Below are positions 1-12,016 of a DNA stretch of 64,000 nucleotides, piece by piece (positions within the stretch are counted from its first letter, which is position 1; each line of letters begins with the position of its first letter). The notes under the pieces were generated by a model that searched no databases, was not told the origin of the DNA, and saw nothing but the letters and a program-made list of their open reading frames with translations. This stretch comes from Gordionus sp. m RMFG-2023 (taxonomy: Eukaryota; Nematomorpha; Gordioida; Chordodea; Parachordodidae), in assembly GCF_954871325.1 (NCBI RefSeq), contig NC_088775.1, positions 32,651,561-32,715,560 of the forward strand. The letters are read 5' to 3'. The position numbers and the translations under genes are program-made.

Positions 1-2254
1 TACTAAGTTCTCTCCTTGAAATGCCACCAAAAGTTCATTTTAAAAAAAAGAATAGGAATGGATAGGTTTATTTAAAATAATCATTTTTTTGCTTCTTTCA
101 TTTTTTGAATTTTACAATCAACGGAAAATTTAAATTTATGGGGGCAAACTTTTTAACTATAATAAAAATCTACTTTTTAATCTTCCATTTTATTCTCTTA
201 TTTATAGATGAATTACTTTTCGCGCACATAGCACTTAAACTGGTTTTAATTTAATTATCCATACTAATAAATTTTTTACGGCGATTAAGAGTTTAAAGAA
301 GGAAATGGGTGTTTTAAACCGAAAATATTATGGCATGCAATACGGTAAATTTCGATATGAAATTTTGAAACCGTTATTTCTGAAACTTTGATAAGTCATA
401 ACTGTCATAAATGATACTTATTTTAATAGAAATGTCAATCAATTTTTATAAATATATATATTAGTTTTTAATTAATGAAATGTCAGTCATTTCTGAAAAA
501 TAGTTTTGTTAATTTTTTGTGAAAAAGAATTCATTATTTTTACTTGGTAATTTTTTCATGATATTTTTTGTAATGATAAAAACTATGAAATTTAATAAAA
601 AAGTGTTTCCTTATTTTATAATTCCGAATTTAACTCTTTAATTCAGTAGTGTGTCTTTTTGAGTTTATTTTTATATTAGAATTTAGTCTCTTTTTTTTAT
701 ATAATTAATATTAAGTATTTTTTTTATCAAAACTTTCGATTAATAAGATAATTGTTGTTTTTGTCATTCCGGTTCTCCTAGATTAACTAGTAAATTTGCC
801 TGGGCCCATCATCCATGATTATAATAATATAGGGGAGACCGATGGCAAGAATCTCGTTTTTTTTCCGCTGAAAATTTTATTTTACTATGATAGTGAAAAC
901 ATTTAGGTTATACAGAATCAAAAAAAAATCCCAGTTTATTACTTCATATAGTTTGACCGCCATTTAAGATTTAATAAAAGACATTTTTTTGCTAACATGC
1001 CTGAGTTAGATGGTAATACTGGATGAAATGACAAAAATGAATTAAAAATCAACATAAATTTTTAATTTTGAATATATCTATTTAACAATTAATATGCATA
1101 ATAAACAGTCTAAACAATAAGTTCATATACGTATACTCATTCCAAACATCGTGATAGGAGTGGCTGAGAACGAATAGCAGGCAAGGCTAAAAGGGAAACG
1201 CTCATGATTTTTATTCCTAAGAGCTAGACATATAAAATTTGTCAATAGATGTCTCTATGCATTTTATCTGATCTATGGTTAATTATTTTTAAAAAGGGAG
1301 ATGTTTTAGCGGTTAATAGCAAAAAAAGATTTTAACACATTCCCTAAAAAAAATAATTTAGGTTTCTTTACTTACCAGGGTGGAATTGATGATCAAAATT
1401 CATCACTTAAAATCACTTGACATTTTATTACAAATACAGCCTTTGAATATTATTTAAATCTATGTTAGCAGTTTGATAAGTGAAAATTATTTATTGGCCT
1501 TTCAGTTGCTTAAAAATTATTATAACATTAAATTTTTCATCATTTTATTAACTTATATTTGTAACACTAACAGACAATACTCAAATATTTAATTGGTATT
1601 TAATTTCAGCATAAATTAAATATTAAAATTTCTTCATCAAAATATTTAAATCCAGCTTTTTCTGGCCCCAAGTTTATTTCCAAATTTGGATTTGACTAGG
1701 CCAAAAGGGGAAAATCTGCAACCAAAGACGCTGCGACACCGAAAAGTTGATTGAAGATTAGGATTTTTATTGTTCGACACGAATCTGATATGTTGATTAT
1801 TTTTTTTTGCAACACATTCAAATCCAAGATTTTGTGATTGAAATTAGTATCTTTAATTTTGAGGCTTATATTTTATAATTTGTTGGTAAATTATTTTGTC
1901 AATATATATCCGGTTTTCTTCATATCTAGATACCTGTCATTGACTTAAATATGCTCGGATGCTATCTGTTTGTATTGTCCATCTACCCTCACTTATTTCT
2001 AAAATATTTAATATTTGTTCCTTTCACATTTTACCCCTAAATCAATTTATAGTAGAATTTATGAGAAACGATATTAAATTTATAAAATTAGAATTTTTAC
2101 TAATAAATTACCCTTAACTATGCTTATAACCGTTCAATTAAAATTTATATTAACCGATGTCATAAAAAAAATCAACTGACTTTCACTGATTTTTTTTATT
2201 CTCCAAAAATTATTATAATATGGGCAATATTTATTGCTGAATGTATTGTTGTTA
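1..2254. other. AT-rich non-coding stretch
   Basis: I see no supportable gene here. The stretch is AT-rich with homopolymer T runs. A short motif resembling AATTTGTCAATAGATGTC near 1236 recurs in similar form near 2305, in a hairpin, so part of this stretch may be old repeat. Confidence 0.5.
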
Positions 2255-2405
2255 AAATGGCTAAATCAAGATTTTAGCTAAGATTTTATTACATAAGCTT
2301 CGAAATTTCGTCAATAGATGTCCAGACCTTTTTGACATCTGTAGGCAAAATTTTCAAGCTTGTGTAAATTACTTTTGACTCAAATCTTGAGTTAACCGTT
2401 TTTAA
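2255..2405. repeat. Imperfect inverted repeat (about 75-bp arms)
   Basis: The two halves fold on each other around a short loop near 2324-2334. The inner arms read ATTACATAAGCTTCGAAATT and, inverted, ATTTACACAAGCTTGAAAAT. The outer arms pair around TCAAGATTT. Several mismatches are present. It could be a small foldback MITE relic or a transcribed hairpin. No coding potential is seen. Confidence 0.45.
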
Positions 2406-3140
2406 AAATCGACTGAATCAAGCTTTTTAATAACACTAGCTGAATGTGACTCGTAATTCTGCGTTCACAGTTATTTTTGCATACTTCGCCTCGAATTCAC
2501 GCTTGTGAACAGGGTAAGATACGTTTAAATCCTTTTTTATTGCAGATAATTAAGCAATATTTTAATTTAAAAATCGACGAAATTGAGCCGTTTACCAATA
2601 CTAGTTGCCTCTAGTTGTGCGGAGTTTTTTTCCCGCTTCAAAATTATTTTTTTACATATACTTAATGAATTTTTGCAATTTAGTTTTATAATATTCTACA
2701 ACATCTTTTATTTTCATCAAATAACACCTTTCGCTTATATATACATATATATAACCTACATATGATAGAAATTTTATAAAATATGAATATTTTTATTTCA
2801 AAGCAAGAAAAACTGAAATTATTTTTGAGGCGTTAAAATTATCTTTGATATTATCCGATAAACCCCGGTCCCCCGCTTTTTGAAAATTTAACCGCATATA
2901 AAACGCACTAGCTCTTAAGAATAAGAAGTTACGGGCGTTTTCTTTCTTGCCACCTGTCCTTGATCTATGCTTTAATACTTACCTCCTCCACCGCTATAGA
3001 GCTTTTGTATCATATACTACCTACTATTCCTTCTTATCAGGAAAAATTTTTACTGAATATCGTGTGACTTTGAATACACTTCTTATCATATTATATAAAT
3101 CTGCCAGATATTATTAATGAATATTTATTAATTTACATTC
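2406..3140. other. Non-coding stretch, nothing recognised
   Basis: There is a short AT-rich frame around 2583-2765 with no family features. A slightly GC-richer patch lies at 2860-3040. Nothing else could be supported. Confidence 0.4.
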
Positions 3141-3176
3141 TTGTCTTCTTTACTTAACGGCCAGTGCTCTCCCCAT

Positions 3177-3629
3177 ATGAGTCCTTACTATCTACGCCCC
3201 AAGAACCTTACTCTAAAAAACGCCTCACCCGAACATTGTGTAACTACCGCCGATCTTTCAGTCACCGTTACTAAAGGCCATCGACTTTTCAATTATTCCG
3301 ATCTTATTTGTCATACTAATACTGTATCACCCGCTTTGACCCTGAGGCGAAGCAATTTTATTACTAATCATTTTATACCGGATTCCGCTTGCTCCATTTC
3401 CATTGCTAATAACGATTCCTTAGCTTCCTGCTATAAAGATTGTAAAGACCCTAAGAACTCTGATTACATAACCGTTTCGAGTAACTTCGACTCTAAAAGA
3501 CCCGAGAATGATGAACACATCGCTAATGGAAAATCTGGTAAATATATTTTAATGTTAAAGGGTTCTGGTTCTAAATATTTTGGGGTTCCGGTTTTCTTAA
3601 AATTTTTAAAAGTGGGTACCGGTTACTGA
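3177..3629 (+). CDS. Orphan open reading frame, 150 codons, unknown function
   Basis: This frame runs from an ATG at 3177 to a TGA at 3627-3629. It stays open a further 12 codons upstream, so it may be an exon rather than a complete gene. Its base composition is much less AT-rich than the surroundings and its codons look protein-like: rich in Ser, Thr, Asn and Lys, with several Cys. I see no signal peptide, membrane segment or known motif. The last 30 codons run into a GGTTCCGG/GGTACCGG-type repetitive segment, so the true end may be an upstream splice site. Downstream (4570-5019) lie further coding-like but stop-interrupted segments of similar composition, so this may be the opening of a decayed multi-exon gene or an unknown element. 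Function is not assigned. Confidence 0.35.
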   Translation: MSPYYLRPKNLTLKNASPEHCVTTADLSVTVTKGHRLFNYSDLICHTNTVSPALTLRRSNFITNHFIPDSACSISIANNDSLASCYKDCKDPKNSDYITVSSNFDSKRPENDEHIANGKSGKYILMLKGSGSKYFGVPVFLKFLKVGTGY

Positions 3630-4309
3630 ACCCCTAGAACTCTCGAGATTAATAACATTTTTTAAAGAGGGTAATAGAATGTTTTTTTATTCTCATCATT
3701 TTGTATAATTTATATTTAAATAATTATAACATATATTTTAGGAATACTTATTGTTGTTGCCACCAGTTAAGTTAGACATCTAACATTTTAATTTTATCTG
3801 GGCTATTTCTTTAGCTATAAGTAGATTTCCTGGTCTCGAACAAATGTTTTTTTTTAAAAGTGAACGAGCATTAATAAAATATTATATTGTCTCAGACTTA
3901 CGTGGAAGTCTCAAATTTTGGAAGATATGATATTGAATATGATTTTTAAAATACAAATATAATATATATTTTTAATGATGGATGATATTAAATTATTTTT
4001 ATAGTTAATATTAGAAACCGGTGCAGCCCGGGAACCTTTGACCAGGGTAGACAAATTGTTAATATTTTTTACGGTCCATACAGGAGCTTGAAAATGTTTT
4101 TAAAGATGATAATTGGGCAAATTTATATCGTTTTCTTTCATAAAAAATTATTCCGGGCTGGACAACTATAAAAATTGTATTTTACGACCGGGCCAAAAGC
4201 CTGGCAGAAAATTTCCACGGACGGGTTTGACCGTGTCCCCTTGTTTACCTTGGTTATTGTAATAACTTATACAGGTGGTATACTAATTTTATTCCTGTAT
4301 TCGTGTGTT
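3630..4309. other. Non-coding stretch
   Basis: AT-rich, with a GC-richer patch at 4010-4030 and 4190-4260. A partial copy of the inverted-repeat arm (CCTTGTTTACCTTGGTTATT) occurs near 4240, so three copies of this motif lie within 240 bp. Confidence 0.4.
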
Positions 4310-4475
4310 CTGTCTCCAACCCCAATAACCAAGGTAAACAAGGAGGAAGGTGCATCAAAATGATATAGGAGAGGGGTGATGTAATATACACTTCAAATTA
4401 TTATAGCGAGGAGTGATACACCCCCATTGACGCACCTTCCTCCTTGTTTACCTTGGTTATTGGGGTTGGAGACAG
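4310..4475. repeat. Perfect 44-bp inverted repeat with 78-nt spacer
   Basis: The arms at 4310-4353 and 4432-4475 are exact reverse complements over 44 bp. They begin CTGTCTCCAACCCCAATAAC and end GAGGAAGGTGC. In this decayed AT-rich region a perfect match of this length implies a recent duplication or hairpin capture. Each arm contains GTAAACA (TGTTTAC on the other strand), which matches the core binding site known for forkhead proteins. A role for that is only a guess. No target-site duplication was found. Confidence 0.8.
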
Positions 4476-4777
4476 TGTGTTCTGCCTCCTACCTCTGGTG
4501 AAAATACTAAATAAAATAAAATCAATTTAAAAAATTTGGTGTTTCTATTTTATAACTCCTTATTTTTTCTGTATTCTGAACCTCAAACAGGTTCAGGCTC
4601 TAAACCTGAAACCTAGAACGAGGATTCTCAGCCCGGCTTAAATTCGATTGGTTCCGAGCAGCAATAACCAGTTCCTATAAATTCTAAAAGTAATTTCTAG
4701 GTTGTTGCAAACTCTGAACCAGAATTTAATTTACACCAGCCCTCTGTAAGTTCAAACTTTTATAATTTTTTTAAAAG
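4476..4777. other. Decayed coding-like segment
   Basis: From about 4570 a plus-strand frame rich in Ser, Glu, Pro and Gln is interrupted by three stops before an AG at 4776-4777. It looks like a pseudo-exon, but no family is recognised. Confidence 0.25.
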
Positions 4778-4992
4778 AATTTTTAAATGCCCAAGATGCA
4801 ATATTTAAGAGGCCTGTGTCTTGTTTCGTACCTAGGAGTTATTCTGCTCAGCAAGATAATTCAAAAACTTTAGGGGAAGAAAACAAACGGTTCACATTTT
4901 TGCCGCCCGGGGCAAAGTCGTCTTGGTCATCTCAAAGTTATTTGGACCATTCTAATTTTTTGAAAGGCCCAGCGAAAAAGGATAATCACACG
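4778..4992 (+). pseudogene. Possible internal exon of an unknown gene
   Basis: One frame is open from an acceptor-like site (poly-T then AAAAG, AG at 4776-4777) to a donor-like GTAATA at 4993. It encodes about 71 residues with ordinary amino-acid diversity (Ser, Lys, Phe, Pro). Composition is less AT-rich than the flanks. Together with 3177-3629 it could belong to one decayed plus-strand gene. There is no domain match I can name, and the splice sites are only inferred by eye. Confidence 0.25.
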
Positions 4993-5019
4993 GTAATATT
5001 TTGTAATATTAGAAATTAA

Positions 5020-6240
5020 TTATTTAACTTTTAAATTCGTACGCCTTAAAATATTGGTATGGTAAGGGTGGGAGTAATCTCGCAGGGTTGGGGTGGATGA
5101 AGCAGGAAAGGATGCCTTAATTTATAAGATACAAATGTTTTATATAATTTTTGAATAAGATGAATTAAACAGTGACAATTTGGAACGAATACTTTATTGC
5201 TGAATTAAATATCAATAATATTATAAAATTACCTAAAAGAAATAATACTTTCGATTGAGAATAATATTGAAAGAAGTGAAGGGAAGATCAAATTTAATCA
5301 ATAAAACAATATATTCTTTGGAAAAATTTAATATTGTAAGTCAATGACATTTTACAAGAATACAGCCCCCCCCCTTACATCCCCTCATCCCAATTATCTA
5401 TTCTAAACACCGAATATCAGCTGAAAGAGGAGATGCAATATGCGTCAATTTATATAAAAATATTTATGCAGACATTTCTCTTTAATGCGAATCGCTTTTG
5501 TTACTCATCGTCGAGCCCATACTGTATCAGTACCATACTTTCCATTTTAGCCTACACCGGTGGTCGATACTCAAAGTTGATTATTTCACCTCATAAATTT
5601 AAAAAATTGGCAATTTTGCGCAGAATTAGCTTTATTATGAATAAAAAAACGTACAGGACTAAAATTATTTCTATAGCTTAAATTGATAATAATATTGGTG
5701 GGAAGGGGAATGGAAACCAAAAAGATATTTTAATGATTTAATTTTTAAAAAAACTTAGAGTATGCTTCTTAGATGTTGTGAGATCATAAATTCTCCAAAC
5801 ATTTTAATAGTCGGAATATAAGATACCTCATCTCGTGTAATATTTAAATACCAAAAAGTCGCATCGCTACTAATTAGCCACTTAATCAAAGAAAAAATAA
5901 TAACGCACTGTTGCTGTCTCATTTTTAAAAATATGGTGTCTATACTTTAAAAACTTATGCTACAATGAAATTATAGTCGTAAAATTAAAATTTGAAATAT
6001 AAATAACACAAAACAAATATGCAAAATAAAAGACGAGTATTATAATATAATCATTAATCAATTTTATATTAGCTATTTATCCCTAAAAGTTTTCACCTGA
6101 CAAAGAACACCCCCCCCCCTCCCATAATCCTTTGCTAAACTAATATATCAACGGAAGAACTGGGTGGTATTGAAGTATTGTATTTTATAAAAAGAGGTTT
6201 TAAAATATCAACCTTTTAAGTTGTCATAATTTCCATTAGA
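5020..6240. other. Non-coding stretch
   Basis: AT-rich, with poly-C runs at about 5367 and 6110. An 82-codon frame at 5433-5681 has no recognisable features and was not called. Confidence 0.4.
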
Positions 6241-6938
6241 GGTCTCCAAAACCCTGCCGGTCCGAAAGCTCGGAAGGAAATTAATAATTATTTTTTGATG
6301 AGTCGAGTCAGGCAATTTGTATACATAAAAAAATTTCGGGGCCGACAATTCATACATAAAAAGAACAGGCAATTCTTATATATAAAATTCAGGAAAGGTC
6401 TAGGGTTTTTGATTTTTCGTAAAATTAATTAAAATTTTGATATATTTTTTTGAATTTCAAGCTAATATTTCGATTTGAAAATAAATTACAATATGCTTAT
6501 TTCTTTGTATCTTAAGTTCTGTCCTACTAAAAAATTAAATCTATATTAAATTCACAAAAAATTAGTTATTTATGATGTAATCCAAATACACAATATATAT
6601 ATTAAAAATTTTTTATAAAACGATTTGTATTAATAGATAAACATAGAGGAGATATATAAGAGCCTTAATTGGAATTTGGAATAATTAGATATATAGATAG
6701 GTATTTTAAATGTGAGGGCCGGAAAATTCGTGCAAAAAAATTTAAGCGGCCGGGCTGATTTTTTATGAAATTTTATGGGCTAGACCTTTGACTTTTCGTA
6801 AAATTTTAAAGACCCGATCCCAGATTTTTAAAAAAAAACGGGACAGGCCGCGGAAATAATTTAACAGGCCGGACCTGACAATTTCTACTCAAAAAATTTT
6901 CTGGCCGGGCCGGCCAACTTGGTGTCGAGTTTTGAAGA
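6241..6938. mobile_element. GC-rich MITE-like repeat, boundaries uncertain
   Basis: The ends are roughly inverted: TCTCCAAAACCC on the left, and TCTTCAAAACTC when the right end is read inverted. GGCCGG-rich blocks separated by poly-T/A lie between them. These blocks resemble those of the better-bounded element at 7146-7531. No clean 8-bp target duplication was found, so this is a composition-based call. Confidence 0.3.
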
Positions 6939-7137
6939 TCTTTAATTTCCATAGTAAATTCACCTAGAATATCGTTAGTTTCGTCACTAAATAAATGAAT
7001 GCAAGAGGTGAAAGGATTTGAAAAATTTTTATTTTATGTTATAATTATTATTTATATACATCCTTTTAAAATATTATTTTTTTAAAGTAGCCTTTTTTAG
7101 CTATCGCCACTTGAAAAAATAAATAAAAATAGCGACA

Positions 7138-7539
7138 TTGTAGATTAGTGATCTGCATCGGGCCTAATTTTTCAAGCCCGGCCCGAGCCCGATTTTTTTA
7201 AAAAGTTTGCCCGGCCTGGCCCGAATTCGAAATTTTTTTGAAAAAATTTACCGACCCGGCCCGGCCCGAGCCCGATTTTTTTAAAAAAGTTTGCCCGGCC
7301 TGGCCCGAATTCGAAATTTTTTTAAAAAAATTTACCGACCCGGCCCGGCCCGAATTTATTTAAATGTATAGTTTAGTTTCAATAAATAAAATCAAATATT
7401 TTTATTTTACATAAAAAATTCAATATTAAAAAAAATCCAAGGTCTTACCCGATCCGAATATTAGGCCCGGCCTTACCCGATTAATTTAAATAAAATTAGG
7501 CCCAAGCCCTGCCTAACTTTGCAGATCTCTATTGTAGAT
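7138..7539. mobile_element. hAT-type MITE (GGCCCGG family) with 8-bp target duplication
   Basis: The element body is 7146-7531 (386 bp). It starts TAGTGATCTGCA and ends, inverted, TAGAGATCTGCA. It is flanked by the perfect 8-bp duplication TTGTAGAT at 7138-7145 and 7532-7539, as expected for hAT insertions. It contains two roughly 85-bp tandem units made of GGCCCGG blocks alternating with poly-T/A. There is no open frame, so mobility would depend on a transposase supplied elsewhere. The copy at 63102-63459 is the same family in the opposite orientation. Confidence 0.85.
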
Positions 7540-8760
7540 AACTACAAAATATAGTGCACCACTTTCAATCACTACTTTAACAGTTTCGCGTCTTCATAAA
7601 ATTTTTTGATTATTTCATATATCAATTATTAATGGCAAATAAATAAAAAAATAATAATATTAAAAAATTTTTACTGGTTAAGTTTTTGATTTAAAATTTA
7701 AAAAGAACATAAGATTATATGATACACATATTAAAAATATTAGTAGACCATCTCCTCAGATGGCGGCCAGGAATCGGTCCTTAATTTAAAATTGTAGCAT
7801 ATGATTTTAAAGCTTATCTTTTGTTTGATCGGAAGGGCCCTCGAAGTACTCCTAGGACTGGTATGGCATAATCGGCCAAAAACTTCGCCTAAGCCTAATT
7901 AGGTTTAGCCTTAAAAATCGGCGAAAACTAATTATTCAAAAATTAGGCATCGGCTGAGGAGTTCGGTTATTCGTCCATCGGCGTTACACAACACTAAGCC
8001 TAGCTTTAATTATTATTTATTAGCCATTTTTTTGACATAAAAACTAGACTAAGCTGTTTTGGAATCTGTTAAAATTGGGCCTATTACACAACATTATTTA
8101 GGGCTCTTTCAATTAAGTGCAAATTTAGTTACATTTGGCTCAAAGGGGGGTGGTGAAAAATCAATATAAATATCAGATCGGGTTCGAGCCAATATTGGAT
8201 CGGATCGGTGAAAAATATGTGGATCGGCACAGCCTAATTTTTAGAGTATTTACTTTTTAATGATATAAAAGGTCTTTTGGGAAGGCAATTATTTAAGAAT
8301 ATTTCTTCTGAAATTAGATCAATAAGATTTTGTTAAAATGTTTTAATTAGAGAATTAAAGGTAGAAAATTTTCCCGAATTTTCCCTTAATATAAATATAA
8401 TATTTTATTGCAAAAATTATAATTATATTTTATAAAATATAATATTTTATTTCAAAAATTATGATTTATAATTTAATTTATTATATCATAAATTTTAAAA
8501 TAAATTTTATTTTCCTCGTGAGCCTTTAAGCTTTTTTTTTATTGGTGCAACCATTGAGTGCAACTCTTCAAATCTATAATTTTAAAAGTACAAAAACAAA
8601 GGTAAAATACATAATATTAATATGATATATAATAGAATTTAATAGTTAATGATATATTTAAATTTGATATATAAGGATCATTATACTTTAATCATACTAT
8701 ATAACTGGTATAATAATTTATTGAAGTAGACGGAAAACTTCCAACATCTGGAGGCATTTT
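7540..8760. other. Non-coding stretch with a possible further MITE
   Basis: Between about 7840 and 8245 lie CGGC-rich, inverted-looking segments (TAGGACTGG near 7853, AATCGGCC, GATCGGATCGG) that look like another GC-rich MITE. Boundaries and a target duplication could not be fixed. The rest is AT-rich. Confidence 0.3.
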
Positions 8761-8845
8761 ATTAAAATTACAGCTAATAATAAGAAAGGGTATATAAATA
8801 TGCAAATTTTGTCAATCGATATATAATTTTCCAAATTCAATAAAG

Positions 8846-10483
8846 ATGTCTAAGCATATCAAAAAATGTCAAAGGTATATTAACAGTTTACAATTTAATG
8901 AAGTTGATAATAATAATTTTACTGAAGAGGATATTATATTGTATGTATACCATATTCCAGTAATCCTATTAAAATAATATCCCCAAAAAACATTAATAAA
9001 ACTATTCTAGATACTTAAAGAAAATACCAATAATTTTAATAATGTATCAGGCACATTTAAAATTGAAATTTTTTTGCACTGTAACCAAATCAAACACAAC
9101 TTGACAGTACTATTTTTATGTCGAATTGCCCTTTTCATTTAGAAAATAAATATTTTATCAATTTTTTTAAAAATTAATTCGCCCAGCCTATAGAATTCCA
9201 TCTAGATATACAATTAGTAAAACATTATTAGATTTTGAATAAAGTGACAAATATTATCAACAACAAATTCTATACTTTAATAGATTTTACTCTCATTAGC
9301 GATGGTTGGACAAACATTCTTGAAGAGTCCATCATTAATACGTAATGACTCTAGAACCAATTTTCTTTAAATCCATACAGGATCTAGTGCTCGTTGATTA
9401 TATCGCATCTGAGCTGATCAAGGTAATTGAAGAAATTGGTAGTAAAAATTATCTCACTAATAACTGATGATGCAAAGAATATGAAAAAGGCCTGGAGTCT
9501 TGTTAAGGCAAAATAAGTATATCTAATCTTTGGATGTGCCGTATATGGCTTGAATCTGCTTATTAAAGATTTATGCCAAATAGGTTTTATTGTAAAGATC
9601 ATCAAAAAAACCAAACAAATAATTAAATATATAAAATTTAATAGTATTTTATTGGCAATTTTAAAGAAAGGCAAATATTGAAAAGATATAATTCCTTAAA
9701 AATTCCAAGTCTGACAAGATGAGGAGGTTTTATTATAATGTTGCAAAGTATTGTGAAAAATAAGGAAGTTTTGCAAGAGATTGCAATTTCAAGTTTATTT
9801 ATAGACAAACAAAGAAGGAGTTTTATATTGGACAAAGAAAGATGTTGACTTTTTTAAAATTTATTTATAACAGAATTATAATTGTAAAATAGGATACAGC
9901 GGTATTATCTGACGTACCAGAAATATTTTGGGATAAAATAAACTCAAAACTTTTATTTTTAATGAAAATGATTTGAAAAGTGTTAAGATACATATTAAAA
10001 ACGAAAGAAATTTTGTTGCCGGAATAATTATGCAACAAATCTTCTGGATCCTAGAAATTTTGGTGTGAAATTAACAGACCGCGAATTAACAGTAACTTTA
10101 AATTTAATAAATATTATTTCAGGCCAAATTAATTGCGATATTGGAAAAATGATGGGTAATTTAGCAAAATATCGTTCAAAACAAGGTTTCTAAATCCATA
10201 CCAAACCACTCATATGGTGGAAAGGGTTGTGTACAAATCAACGCCTTTGTCAAGTGGCATTAAGATGTCTTTCGATACCACCCACAAGTGCGAGTTTGGT
10301 CAGCATTTGGAAAAATTCATTCATAAACGAGAAATAGAAAGAATAAAGTCGAAAAATTAATATCAGGTATAACATACATTTAAAGGATCGCACAAATACA
10401 TTTCGGGATATCATCAAAAGAGTTCAGATTCCGATATATCAATTTCAAGTGAAAATGATGATATTTCAATTGGCATTCCATGA
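8846..10483 (+). pseudogene. hAT transposase relic (Ac-like, DUF659-containing)
   Basis: Conserved pieces appear in order but in different frames. An opening ATG at 8846 is followed by a short L..HI..C zinc-finger-like tail. A SDGWTN motif lies near 9300. A TDDAKNM-like segment followed by a GCAVYGLNLLIKD-like segment lies around 9455-9580, and a NKEVLQ-like segment around 9760. Near 10040 is LLDPRNFG. The C-terminal dimerisation region, resembling WW..LC...L...A, lies around 10215-10290. An acidic Ser/Glu/Asp tail ends at the TGA 10481-10483. This order is that of hAT transposases carrying the DUF659 domain. Many stops and frameshifts break the frame, so the gene is dead. I could not find matching terminal inverted repeats. 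Family assignment rests on motifs, not a search. Confidence 0.6.
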
Positions 10484-10990
10484 ATTTTAAATGTAATTTA
10501 TAATACATGCTTCTTGTAATTAATAAAGTTATTCAAAAAAAAAATGAAATGTTTAGTGTATTTTTGTCATTATTGTTTAATTATTTTATTTTCCCTTAGT
10601 TCCCCAAATTTAATAGTTATACAAAAAATGAAAGGTTCAAAGTGTATTTTGGGGTTTTTTTTTTTAATTTTCCGTTATTTCCATTTTTTTTCTCCAATTT
10701 TCCCCCTTTCCCCAATTTTCCCCTTTTCCCCAATAAATTTCCCCTGAACCAATGGGAAATTTACATTTCTAGTTTTAATGCTTGTAGGCTCTCCACTATA
10801 GTTTTGCATCCTTTTATGCCAATTTTGTTGAAGGGTCCTTTATGTGTTTGCATATTATTTTTGAGATTATCGTTCCTCCTATAGAAATTGGGCCTTTGCT
10901 TTGATGCTGCTGAGCAATCAGTCTGACTTCAAAAGGTAAAGGAATCAACGGATGAGGTAGCCTACAAATGTATATTTGATTGCAAAAATA
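10484..10990. other. Non-coding, C/T-rich patch
   Basis: Between 10640 and 10750 the plus strand is a run of TTTTCCCC-type units. The apparent Phe/Pro-rich frames there are products of this simple repeat. No gene is supported. Confidence 0.5.
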
Positions 10991-11008
10991 ATTAAATGCC
11001 TAAAATAA

Positions 11009-11156
11009 AATGAGTGAGCAAGAATTGTTTCTCTTTAAATCTCGTAGAAACGCTGTTCCGATACCATCCAATTCTCTCGCAGTATCTGCTTCTAAGACTA
11101 CATCAGCAGTAAATTTTATAGAAGATGTCTTTATAATGAGAATGGATTTTTTCTGA
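11009..11156 (+). CDS. Small open frame starting MSEQEL, unknown
   Basis: ATG at about 11011 opens a 48-codon frame, diverse in amino acids, that stops just after a hydrophobic Met/Phe patch near 11155. Further coding-like but frameshifted sequence follows to about 11510. The first 25 bp around the ATG recur exactly, inverted, at about 15904-15928, where the minus strand also opens with MSEQEL. A second block near 11545-11600 also recurs inverted near 15610-15665. This looks like two diverged inverted copies of one repeat or gene. No protein family is recognised. Confidence 0.3.
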
Positions 11157-11732
11157 TATTTATAGGATATTTAAGAAACAGTTTTAAAAAATGCATCTGT
11201 AGCAGGAGATACTGGTTAATTGTTAGAAAACCATTATAAGCCTTTACTGTTGGAGTTAATATTTTTAATATGGTGAATTCTTTGTCGTGCTAAACCTTAT
11301 GTAGGTGTCCAGGATCTAATTCTCAGGCATTTTTATTAGTATGCTTTTATTATTGATTCTGAGCATTTTTGGATAATACATTCCTGGCTAAGGGCTTTCC
11401 CCTCCTTACATAGGATACCTTGTGTAACTCGCTTATGGGAAAAGTTATTACATTTCTCCTTTCGCATCCGAAAGGTCTCACAAGACAGAATATCGCATAT
11501 CAAAATCAAAGATAATATAATTTTTTTAAATATTTATACATAAATATATATGAAATGTTGTCAAATAAGAATATATGGAATTTATATATTGTAATTAACT
11601 TTTATTAAAAATCCAACAAATTAAATATTTTAAAATAAATCACACAAAAAACTTTCCCTTAGTATTGCTCGGGGCGGTATTTGTCCCTTGTTTAATCATC
11701 AATCGGGGCACTTATGTTCGACGATTAACGGT

Positions 11733-11932
11733 TTATTGTTTACTACGAGAACGGGTTCTGTACAATATCTCATGAGGTTGTCTCCCCCGCAAACTCTGCA
11801 TCGTTGGCGGTGGTAGTAGATATGGTACTCCAACTGTATTTCTGTGTGTTCTTATAGGTCCTTCAGGGCTTCTTCTAATATCATTAAATAATCTTATCGC
11901 TTCTTCTCTTGCCGCATTTAACCAATTTCAAG
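11733..11932 (-). pseudogene. Possible coding exon, unknown basic protein
   Basis: On the minus strand a frame ending at TAA (11733-11735) runs upstream about 65 codons. Third codon positions are strongly A/T biased, and the product is Arg/Pro-rich with plausible content (AAREEAIRLF near its start). A stop lies just upstream, so either an intron boundary or a frameshift is needed. The neighbouring frame also reads protein-like around a CRVCGG motif, so frame choice is uncertain. No function is assigned. Confidence 0.25.
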
Positions 11933-12016
11933 ACACGATTACCATGCCATCTAAAAATATAATTAATATTTGTTTATTAATCTATCCTCTCCCTATATTT
12001 TTTCTTTCCTTTGCCT

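Noticed and set aside
1130-1260. GC-richer patch considered as a tRNA or small RNA
   Set aside because: No cloverleaf, no T-loop GTTCRA motif and no paired ends could be found by eye.
10544-10884. Phe/Pro-rich frames that could be membrane peptides
   Set aside because: They come from a TTTTCCCC simple repeat and overlap each other in two frames.
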